A DNA stretch of 64,000 nucleotides, taken from assembly GCA_019188255.1 (NCBI GenBank), contig JAETXT010000005.1, positions 2,356,001 to 2,420,000 of the forward strand. Direction: 5' to 3'. Positions 31,940-40,879 of this stretch are shown in pieces. The notes beneath the pieces were generated by a model. It searched no databases, was not told where the DNA came from, and worked only from the letters and a program-made list of their open reading frames with translations. The position numbers were made by a program, and so were the translations under genes. This DNA comes from Verticillium longisporum. Taxonomy: Eukaryota; Ascomycota; Sordariomycetes; Glomerellales; Plectosphaerellaceae. Position 1 is the first letter of the stretch. Each line of letters opens with the position of its first letter.

Positions 31940-33674
31940 AGACACTCGGTTCTTCGCGACTGTCCGACGTCTCGAGCTGTGGACAGATTCGCATCTCACA
32001 GCTCTGCACGCATAGCTCGACGACGCCTCTACACGGCCTTTTGGAGGCACCAGGCGAAACGAGGTCGACTTCAGTCTCGGGACTAACGACGTCACATACA
32101 TTCCCTATCTCTCCCTCTTCTCCTCACCTCCTCTACCCCACCATTCCACATTCTTCTTTCGGTGGGAGTGGCGGGTTGCAAAGCGGGTTTCCCTAATAGT
32201 CGGTTGCGGAAATGGAACAAAAAAAAAGAGCGTCCGGTGGCCGGTTGGTTGGTCCGGTTTCTGGACTGTGCGGTCTCACGGAAGGGGCGGGACGGGACGG
32301 CATGGCACCGGCGTATGGCCTGGCTTTTGTTTTTCCGGGCCTCATTGGCAATTTTTTGTTGTACAGTACCTAAAAGCATAACGCGACATTGACAGCCGAA
32401 ATGATTAGACGATACCCTGTCCAACCAGCCATTTCGTGGGGGTGGTGTGTGTGTATGTGTATGTGTACCTTATGTGTGATGGGTTCGGGTTGTGGTTGGG
32501 TCATGCAAGCTGATTTTCGTGATGACTGAGATGGTGAAGCACATAAGCCGCCGCACCAAGAGGGGGGGCAAGCCAGCCTTCCTGATTCGGCAATCCGCGA
32601 GGGTTCATTCTTGTTTTCCCTTCCTCTGTCTCTCCAGCCTTTGCTCGTCCAATAGAACGCTTCGCTCGTGTTGCTTCAAGGGGGCGCGCCAAGGGAATCA
32701 AATCCGTACACGATCTGGTGAGGGTGAGCAGGCGGTCCCCACATCACGTCACGCGCTGACTGGGAATCACCAACCAGGCGGGGGCAGGGGGGGCCTCTCC
32801 GGCCTGCCCTAGACGTGCAACGCCGTGCGGTGGACGTGCTCCTCGTGGCTGGAGCAGATGTGGTGCTGGCTATACGGCTCGAGACACCGGACGCAGAGCC
32901 TCCGGGCGAGATTTGCAAAGTAGCGGCGCGAAGACGGGTTGCAAGGCATCGTGCGTGCGCGCTTGTATATGTGTTTTTTTTTCTTTCTCTTTTTGCCTTT
33001 CAAGACGGCGACGGTGTCGTCTGCTCTGGGACTTGGGTCGCTCTCGGTTTAAAGCTTAGGGGTGCAGCGGGAGCGAGGCCGGGAGGATCAGACCAGGGAG
33101 GATGAATGGGTCGGAGGAGGAGGGGGGAGCTTTTGTGCTGTGTCACGGAGGCTTGTGCTGTAGATTTTGGAGGGCAGGATCGCGGGCAAGAGGGGGGTGC
33201 TTTATGAAGGGGGATGCATGGGCGGGCAGGTGTACGAGGTTTGGACCGTCTGTTAGTGATACCGACATTTCGACATTCTTGAGGCGGTTTACGCGGACAT
33301 TTCGCTCGACGCTGGGCGCTGTTTTGTTAGGCTCACCGCTGCTAAGGGGCGGAATGTGTGAAGGGGGTGGGTTGGGGTGTATGCATGTCAGCAGAGGCGG
33401 TCTCACGGCCGCATCACCTTTGCTGGCGAGGGAGGGGGTGCTGACTGGCTGTGGATGCGGGATGGGTGCGTTACGAGCAGAGGTCATGACGTTGGGTGTT
33501 GAGTAAGAACCCAAGATCATGTCCAACGGGGAGGTGCGGATACCACGCGAGGCTGGCGACTAACTGGGCTTCTTGCACGGCGCGGTACGATCGTTTGCGA
33601 TTTGCGATTTGCACTACCGAAGACAGTCTGGTACAGATCACGGCTAAACACTAGCTCCTATATCCCATCGCAAA
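31940..33674. other. Intergenic, low-complexity rich
   Basis: There are A-runs near 32218, a GT/GTAT-rich microsatellite at about 32443-32475, and a T-rich run near 32970. Several 60-130 codon frames on both strands lack any recognisable motif. A 46-codon minus-strand ORF (32949-32809) with clustered Cys/His is noted separately. Confidence 0.5.
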
Positions 33675-34499
33675 TCATGGCCTGAGCAGGTCCGCCTCGG
33701 GCACTTCATCTGACAGGGCGCCGGATGGGTGACGTCTCGCGCCAGGGCTGCGGCCTTTTACGAGCACAGCTTTATTCCAGCAAAGAGCCTCATCCCAAGC
33801 CTGGTCATGTTCGACAGCGAGCCAGTCTTCCTTGTTGAGGTGGTGGCGATCGACGGTTCCAAGAAGAACGTCAAAAATATCGGACCAGCCCTCGGGCTGC
33901 TTGAAACTGGGGCCGAACCATTCGGCCTGCGGGCGGCAGTGAAAGGCGACGGGGCCGCCACAGCGGACACAGAAGCTGCGAGAGGCAGCATCTTTGTCGC
34001 AGATGAAGGCGTGGAAAAAGCGGAGAGTAGTGCCCTCGGCCCCGGGAACATCGGGGCGGAGAACATCGAGGGCAGGCACATAGGCCGGCCGGTCTGCGTC
34101 CGAAGCGGTGACTTCATCCTCGGTCATGGGCCGCTCAACAAGGCGGCCTGTGTGTGATTGCGGCAGGTCGGAACCGTTGCCCACCGGGAGAGCGGACACA
34201 GTCATTTGTGGTGCAGGTGTTTGGATAGCCTCAAAGGAGGAGTTACCAGAGGCGACGCGGCAGTCATTGCAGTGACATGCGAGGGTGAAAGGGAGACGGG
34301 GGGTGCGGGGATTGGCGAGATCCGGGGAGGGGCCGAGGGTGAAGGCCGGGGGACGGTCGGCATATTGTGGAACGGCGATTCGATAGCTGGGCCTGTGAGC
34401 GACTCAATCAATCGAGGCTTTAGATTGTGAGGGGAGATACCGAACAGCGCCGCAGTTGCAGCCACCCGTAATAGTGTGCGCGTGCTTTGGAAAAGGCAT
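33675..34499 (-). CDS. GFA-domain (S-(hydroxymethyl)glutathione-synthase / CENP-V-like) protein
   Basis: Exon 34499-34441 (MPFPKHAHTITGGCNCGAVR) and exon 34392-33675 are joined by a 48-nt intron and give 258 aa. Zinc-binding signatures of the GFA fold are complete: GGCNCGAV (first C-x-C), ACHCNDCRVASG (C-x-C-x2-C) and FCVRCGGPVAF (C-x2-C). Between them is SYRIAVPQY and a Pro-rich loop. The C-terminal region is WLAVEHDQAWDEA. GFA proteins include the bacterial glutathione/formaldehyde enzyme and animal CENP-V. Fungal paralogues are numerous and mostly uncharacterised, so substrate and pathway are unknown. Cytosolic; no signal peptide. Confidence 0.85.
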
Positions 34500-35057
34500 A
34501 TTGTTGAGCTTTGGATTGGGATGAATGATGGATCGTCGAACGGTGCGAAGGTGAAGAGAGGATTAGGCACGCTGCCTGGCCGACAGCCAGACACATATAG
34601 TGCCCATTGTCTGAAGGGGAACAGTGAGTGATGGGCAAAGCTGGCTTGGCAAACGTTCAGCTGCTGCTGTGCCAAGCCGATACTGAGCCAGTGTTGTACT
34701 CGACTCACGAAGGTGCACCAGAAGATCGGAGTTTTTTGTAGCTCTTTGTGAACATTGGTGCTACCCCAAGCTTAGGGCGCCTCGCCCAGGCAGCTGTGCC
34801 GATCATTGGGTTTGGGGGTTTGAGCTGAAAGATGGCGTTTCTTCAGAAACGTTTGAACCGGAGCTCGATTTACGCCGCAGCATTGTAAGCTGGATATGCG
34901 AAGAAATGGTCCAGGCCTCAATTGGGTTGATCTTGGTCATGGAACTGGTAAATGAAATGCGTGATCGAACTAGCATTCGTGTAAGAGTCCATCGACAACG
35001 CAAATCGCTGAAGAAGGAATCGTGGGGCGAAGGCGGATTGACATGGACCTCATCAAA
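34500..35057. other. Intergenic
   Basis: This is the promoter space of the GFA gene. No gene was recognised. Confidence 0.55.
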
Positions 35058-35498
35058 TCACACTTGGACGAATGCCTGAAAAGGCGTCCCCAAAACTCGG
35101 CCGGCATCGTTAATCTTGACCCCTTCCCGCCTCAGCAGCATCCTCTTCTCGTCAAGCGTGATGCCCTCGCCGTCGCGCGGCCACCGCCCTTTAAAGCCGC
35201 CGAGCTTGCCGCCCGTCGCCACAACGCGGTGGCACGGGACCTGGGGCGCGAAGGGGTTGCGGCGCAGCGCGTTGCCGACGGCGCGGGGCGACGAGCCGAG
35301 ATGTGCGGCGAGGATGGCGTAGGTGGTGACCTGGCCCTTGGGCACCTGGCACAGGGCTGTCCAGACGCGCTTCTCGTGCGTGGTGCGTGTCGAGGCGGCG
35401 ATGCGGTCGAGCTGGGGCCCCATGTCTTTGGTGTCGTAGGTTGTCATTTTGGACTTGGGAGCCGCTGCGGGCTTGGGAGACGTCGAGGTGGAAGACAT
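35058..35498 (-). CDS. O6-alkylguanine-DNA alkyltransferase domain protein
   Basis: This is an intronless 146-aa protein. After a Ser/Pro/Ala-rich 30-residue lead comes the MGMT C-terminal domain: FEKRVW-like EKRVWTALCQVPKGQVTTYA, the helix-turn-helix/arginine-finger segment SSPRAVGNALRRNPF, and the catalytic PCHRVV. The acceptor cysteine of PCHR is present, so it could transfer alkyl groups from O6-alkylguanine. Alkyltransferase-like proteins of the Atl1 type have Trp here. The N-terminal ribonuclease-H-like domain of full MGMTs is absent, as in Atl1 and many short fungal forms. The conserved glycine-rich loop reads GGFKGRWPRDGEG. Whether it is a suicide transferase or a lesion flag for nucleotide excision repair cannot be decided from sequence. 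Confidence 0.88.
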   Translation of the reverse strand: MSSTSTSPKPAAAPKSKMTTYDTKDMGPQLDRIAASTRTTHEKRVWTALCQVPKGQVTTYAILAAHLGSSPRAVGNALRRNPFAPQVPCHRVVATGGKLGGFKGRWPRDGEGITLDEKRMLLRREGVKINDAGRVLGTPFQAFVQV

Positions 35499-35981
35499 GC
35501 TTGGAAGGCTTGGGGGGTGGATTGGCCGTGGTGAGATGGCAATGCAAATGACGAGAGACGCGGGTTGAGTTTCTTTTTATTTTATTTTTGGTCAAGACTT
35601 CGAGTTGATATGAATGAAATTTGATGATGAGACAAGAAGATGAAGAGGGGGTTCGGCTTTTGGTGTCGAATTAAGTTACTGGCGGCATTGTCAATGAAAG
35701 GGCGCGCGTCGTAACGCTGGCTCCTGACGCGAAAAGACTGCCCCGCTCAAGAAATTGTGTCGCGAAGTCATGTGATCCTCGCCGTGCCAGCATTACGACA
35801 TGAAGTGAGCGAGCCACCCAGCAGAGCACAGCACACACAGCATTCCAGGAGTTGCCAGCAGAAGAATGGTATCAATTCAATCCTAGAGAGAACAACTCGA
35901 CGATCGTCCATTGTACAGATTTTTCATAACGCCAAGGTGGTTCCAGATTCCATCGTTCCATGCAACGACCCCCCATGATGC
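35499..35981. other. Intergenic
   Basis: This lies between the alkyltransferase gene start and the hub1 3' end. Nothing was recognised. Confidence 0.55.
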
Positions 35982-36611
35982 TTAATCACCCGTGTCCACC
36001 TCCAAGTCTAGCTGTACCCCGTTGCTCACTCCGTAATCCTCCAAGGTCAGCTGGTCCTTGAACGGCCTCTCGCCCTGCCTCTTCAGCAAGATCTCGTGCG
36101 GCTTCCTGCCGACCCGTGCTGCCACCATAATCTTGAACATCTTCACGGGGTCTGAAGCTAGGCAGGGAATCGCGACCTTGGTGCCGAGTCGGTCGTTCAC
36201 GTGCACAATGATGTACTCCTCGCCGCCAGAGGGCGCCGGAGCCACCTTGTCCCTGGACGCCTTGTCCTTCTTCTTCTTCTTGTCTCTGTCTTCCCCCGCC
36301 GCGGGGGACCTTGTTCGATTGCCGCTGCCGCTGCTGCTCTCTGCGGCAGCTGGTCGGCGCGGGGGTCTGTCGGCGTTGCCGTCGCGGTCGCGGTCGCGAC
36401 GAGGCGAGCGCGAGCGCGAACGGTTGCGGTAGCCGCGGTTGAGGGTGCGGCGGTCGTCTGAGCGGTCGTCGGTGCGCGAGGACTTGTCCTTCCAACGGAA
36501 GCCTCCTCCGCCGCCGCCGCCTTGTTTGCGTTCGCGGGGACGGTCTCGTTCACGGGAACGGTCGCGATCGCGGCGCGGCGAGCGCGATCTTGACCTTGCT
36601 CGGTCGCCCAT
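35982..36611 (-). CDS. hub1: Ubiquitin-like modifier Hub1/UBL5 with N-terminal RS domain
   Basis: This is an intronless 209-aa protein. Residues 1-75 are an RS/RD region (MGDRARSRSRSPRRDRDRS) with GGFRWKDKSSR in the middle. Next is a second RSRSRSPRRDRDRDG tract and a Lys-rich spacer. The last about 75 residues form a ubiquitin fold of the Hub1 class: IIVHVNDRLGTKVAIPC, HEILLKRQGERPFKDQLTLEDYG, NGVQLDLEV. Hub1 binds Snu66 and other spliceosome components non-covalently and modulates 5' splice-site choice. It has no diglycine, and here the tail ends DTGD. The RS extension, about twice the size of the core, would place it directly among SR splicing factors. I think similar extensions occur in other filamentous ascomycetes, but cannot confirm it here. 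Confidence 0.82.
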   Translation of the reverse strand: MGDRARSRSRSPRRDRDRSRERDRPRERKQGGGGGGGFRWKDKSSRTDDRSDDRRTLNRGYRNRSRSRSPRRDRDRDGNADRPPRRPAAAESSSGSGNRTRSPAAGEDRDKKKKKDKASRDKVAPAPSGGEEYIIVHVNDRLGTKVAIPCLASDPVKMFKIMVAARVGRKPHEILLKRQGERPFKDQLTLEDYGVSNGVQLDLEVDTGD

Positions 36612-37082
36612 CGTGGCGGGTGTGTGGACGTCAGAGATGGCGTGGGTGTGTTGGGGGTGTTGATTGCAGGACCAAGGTTGAGAGGCAGGCTGGTTGACAG
36701 CCAGGCTGGTTGACAGCCTGGTTGTCAGGACTTGAACGTGCTCAGATTATCTAATCATGATGTGGTGTAAGCACCTCTATCTTACCTACCACCTTACATG
36801 TTAGGTAGTTAGGTACCTAGGTGCTGGCCAACGCCCAACTGCCGTTCTAGCCGGCTGCTGTCTGGGGTATCCCCGCCATCGCTGTCACGTGCCAGGTCGC
36901 ACTAGGTGGGGTATTTCGTCTCGCGACCGGCAATCTCGGACGATGTTGCCTTCCTACTGATATACGTGGTATACGACTCCAAGTTTATTTGCTGCTGCCA
37001 TCGAACAGCCTGCCATCGCGGCCCACCCCCATCATTACCCCAGGCATCCACGGACCGTTCTTCGTGCAGACCCCTTCGCGTA
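36612..37082. other. Intergenic with TACC/GGTA-rich motif
   Basis: At 36778-36825 there is a cluster of TACCTACC and TAGGTAGTTAGGTACCTAGG-type sequence, repeated in other spacers of this window. Direct repeat CAGGCTGGTTGACAGCC occurs near 36687-36720. No gene was recognised. Confidence 0.55.
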
Positions 37083-38291
37083 TTACGGATGCAGGATACT
37101 CTTCTGGCTCGAAGTGGACGCATTGTCCGTCTCATCAGCGAGATTGGCGTAGCCCCGCGCCTTCCTGTCTGTCTCCCTGTACTCGGTCACAATCGTCTCC
37201 CTCGTCTGCAGGATCCCCTCGATGTGGCCCAGTGAGCGTCCCACGGGGCTCGACTCGAAATCATGCATGTTGTCCGCCTCAATCTTGGTCTTGCGCACCA
37301 TCGACCCCATCGTCGCCATACCAAACGTGTCGCCCGTCTCGTCGGCGTTGGACGTCGCATTGGCCCGCCTGCCGTTGTTGTAGAGACCGTACATGGTGGG
37401 CGCGTTGACGACGATGGCCGTGACGAGCAGTTCGACGCTCGCCCACGTCGATCGGTCGAGCTGGCTGTCCTTGTGGAGCGTGCTGATCGGCAGGCGCACG
37501 ATGGTGATGGCGATGATGAAGACGCCGAGCAGGAACAGCACGTACAGCTGCGCCTTGAGCCGCCAGGCCGCCTGCATGGCCACGACGAGCGGCAGGGGCA
37601 GTAGGATCAGCATCAAGTCCGTGACGATGTTGAGGATACCAACGGTCATGAGCTGTGCCTCTGCTTCGACGCAAGTGCCTGCGCGCGTCAGTTTGAGTCG
37701 AGCCGCCCAGGGAAAGCCGCATTGCCAGTGGGGAAAATCCATACCTGGATAAGGGACGACCTGCCAATACAGATGAATGGGTTTGCATTCGATGAATGTG
37801 CTGACTTGGCAGGCAATCCATGTGGCGAGGAAAACGGCAAGAAAACTGTAGACTTTGATGTGCTCGTGCGGAAGCTTGACCAGCAAGCGACGATAGAGGT
37901 CCAGGAGCACCAGCTTTTGGAGCCAGAGGCTTTCAAGAGGATACGTCAGCGTGGCACAGCGGGAGGCAGGCCTCGAGGGAACTGACTAGGAACTGTAGAC
38001 AACGCGCGCCGTGATGGAAAGCTTGCTGCCAATCTCGCGATGGTGAATCTCCTCGAGCGTGAACACATGGTTCTCGCGATAGGCGGGAGGCATGTTGTTG
38101 GTCTTCCACGTCAACACCATGTGGATGAGACCCATCCTGGCGACGACGAAGACGCAGGCGGCCATGGTCAGGTAGTCGCCAAGATTGAACGCCTGTTTGG
38201 CCACTTTGCGCCAGATCAGCCTGACCACCATGATGCCGAGGGCCACCCAGCTGAACAGCCAGTGGATGATGATGAGGGTCGGATGGTTCAT
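37083..38291 (-). CDS. Fungal rhodopsin-domain (PTH11-like) integral membrane protein
   Basis: Exons 38291-37987, 37929-37745 and 37678-37083 (introns 57 and 66 nt; donors GTCAGT and GTATGG) encode 361 aa. Seven hydrophobic segments are visible, beginning IIIHWLFSWVALGIMVVRLIWR and YLTMAACVFVVARMGLIHMV. Then come LQKLVLLDLYRRLLV, VYSFLAVFLATWIACQV, a loop with CKPIHLYWQV and GTCVEAEAQ, LNIVTDLMLILLPLPLVV, and VLFLLGVFIIAITIVRLPI. The paired loop cysteines and the NIVTDLMLILLPLP helix are typical of the fungal rhodopsin-like domain found in PTH11-related receptors. No CFEM domain is present. The cytosolic tail is polar. A receptor role in surface or nutrient sensing is family inference only. 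Confidence 0.85.
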
Positions 38292-39037
38292 CGAGGCTAG
38301 GAACCCCTTGGAAGGGCCAATTTGTCTGTGTGGCTGGCTGTCTGTCGATGTGTGGAAAGCATATGCCGGATGCGGCTCAAAAGAAGGATAGGAACCCAAC
38401 AGCAAGGCAAGTTGGAGCGATGAACCCAGAACGCCGCGTGTAATATACGGCTCCCTCGATGTCTCCAGCACGATCAACCTTATGTATATGGTTCCGTTGC
38501 CTGCTGCAGGTCATCCGGCCCCCTATCTCGCCTCCCCGCGTGCGATGGAAGATTCCGGCCGGTCAACCCCAGGCGACACGATCTTTCGAGGGCGACGTGA
38601 AACTTCCACAGGGGCGAGGGCCCATCCTGCGCGACTTGTCGGTAGGAAAGTTTTTCTACCACTGTTCGATGTGCTGATCACTCCCTTCCAATTTGTTCGA
38701 TGAAAATCTCCATGGCAGGCTGGCCGGGGACTCGAGTCGTGAAGCGAGCTGTGGCACACCCATGTCAAAGATGGTGATGGGTCCGAAAGCGCCGCGAACC
38801 CCTGCCCCGGATTGTCTGTCAAGTCATATAAAGTTTTTAATGTTCCTTAGTCCATCATGCGTACAAGTGCCGTTTTGTTTTAGTGTCTCCCGTATCGCAA
38901 CGTGTGCCTGGCTAAGGTGCTGTCACTCGCTTGCGCCATTGGCACCTCGCTACCGAGACTCACTCCCGATCCCCCTTCCTTTGTTCGCTTTCGAGGGGCA
39001 TCCCCACACCTCTCGTGTCTCGCCAGACCAAGACGCC
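38292..39037. other. Divergent upstream region
   Basis: This lies between the rhodopsin-like gene (-) and the secreted hydrolase (+). No gene or repeat was recognised. Confidence 0.55.
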
Positions 39038-40256
39038 ATGCACTTCCCCCAGCTTGTCGCTATGACCGCCACCCTGTTCGGCCAGGCCCTGGCCCATCCC
39101 CAATCGCGGAACGACAATTTCGTCGCAGAGGTGCCGTCCACCCGGTCCTACTTCATGATCGGGGGAGGTTACGTTGACGATGGAGCCGGTGGTCACATTT
39201 TTCGCGATCAGATGTACGTCGAGAAATTGGCCCCGGCCACAGGTGCTAGCCGAGGCGCGCCTATCGTCCTGATCCACGGCCAGGCACAGACTGGAAGTGT
39301 GGGTGAGCTCTCTGATCTGATCGATCCCAAGTCATGAGACGACGCGCCGAGGATACAATGCTGAAGACCATGCCCAGAATTTTCTGAACAAACCCGACGG
39401 TGCCCGGGGCTGGGCATCGCAGTTCGTCCAGCAAGGCTACGAGGTCTACATTGTCGACCAGACCTTCCGGGGCCGCTCCGCCTGGATGCCGGGGAACGGC
39501 GCTGCCAAGGCCTCGACCTACTCCGCCGAGACCATCCAGCAGCGCTTTACCGCCGTCCAGGACTACCATCTCTGGCCCCAGGCCGTCCACCACACCCAGT
39601 GGCCCGGCACCGGCAAGATGGGCGACTCGGTCTTTGACGCCTTCTACAGCTCCAACCTCCAGTTCATCAACAACGCCACCTACCAGCAGGCAGCGGTCCA
39701 GGCAGCCGGCGCCGCGCTCCTCGGCAAGATCGGCAGGCCTGTCGTCCTCGTCGGCCACAGCCAGGGCGGCCTCATGCCCCTTCTCATCGCCGACGCGAGG
39801 CCCGAGCTCACCAAGGCCCTCGTCCTCCTCGAACCCACGGGGCCCCCCTTTCGCGACGCCGTCTTCAGCACCAGGGCCGCCCGGCCCTGGGGCCTAACCG
39901 ACGTCCCCATCACCTTTGCGCCCGCCGTCGGCGACCCCACCGTCGATCTCGTCCAGCAGGTGTATCCTGCCAGGGGCCACGGCTCTGTCGAGTGCGTCCT
40001 GCAGGCCGAGCGGCCTGCGCCCCGCCAGCTCGCCAACCTCGCTGACAAACCGATCCTCCTCGTCACGGCCGAGGCCTCGTATCACATGCCCTACGATTAC
40101 TGCACCGTCGACTTCCTCCGCCAGGCCGGCTGCTCCAGGACGAGGCACGTCGAGCTCGGCGACGAGGGCATCCACGGCAACGGCCACATGTTCTTCATGG
40201 AGAAGAACAGTGATGTCATCCAAAGCTTGCTCGAGAAGTGGATCTCTGCGCAGTAA
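39038..40256 (+). CDS. Secreted alpha/beta hydrolase
   Basis: Exons 39038-39298 and 39378-40256 give 379 aa. The 79-nt intron (GTGGGT...CCCAG) is chosen because it yields [21 protein letters not shown], the pattern of this family. A competing pair (GTGAGC 39303, CCGAG 39351) would add a few residues. A signal peptide is present ([21 protein letters not shown]). The oxyanion region is [10 protein letters not shown], the nucleophile elbow is GHSQGG (Ser in [15 protein letters not shown]), and candidate acid and histidine lie in the C-terminal third ([20 protein letters not shown]). The N-terminal [21 protein letters not shown] precedes the core. It is an extracellular esterase/lactonase-type enzyme; the substrate is unknown. 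Confidence 0.85.
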
Positions 40257-40879
40257 TCCCGGGGTGCCTCATCATGTCGCACTCGATGCAACCTTGGTGT
40301 AGCTAGCATTCCGTCGGCATGAGTTCCATGAAACCACGCGGTTGACGGCATGATTCGGCTAACGTTAGCAAAGAAAAACGATACAGAATAATAGACAAGC
40401 GGGGCCGCGACCTAAGGCCATTAAACTCATTTGTCGTCCCTTTTGGGAACCCACGCGCCTCCACGGTGACATCGCAAGTCGCAGTTCTTGGTCGCTTCAT
40501 GGCCGAATGATTGATTGCCTACATGACTGGATGCACCTTGCGCATGCAAATTATTACCCGCTGCCAATGGTCCGTATGCCGAGAAAAGCCCTTGGGGTTT
40601 GTTCCAATAAGATTCCTCAGAAGTAAACGTCTCTCCCAATGATGGTCAGATAATGTCGTTATTCGCCAACCGAGCCATGCCTCTGCAAGTGCTAGACGCG
40701 CGCTTCGAGCGCAAACCCAAGCAAAGCCAACGAAGGGTCCAGAGGTGCCAAACCCCTACCGAGCCTGAATATTCGGTTCACGTCTGCTTGGCGATTGATT
40801 CTGTGTTCCTTCGTTCATCTCTTGAAGACGAGGCGAATGATTCATCCATCGCAACAACATCCTCTCCCATCGCAGTATC
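40257..40879. other. Intergenic
   Basis: This lies upstream of the decayed NLR gene. Nothing was recognised. Confidence 0.55.

Noticed and set aside
33102..33526. Overlapping 127-134 codon frames on both strands
   Set aside because: They are mutual antisense shadows in G-rich sequence with no recognisable protein features.
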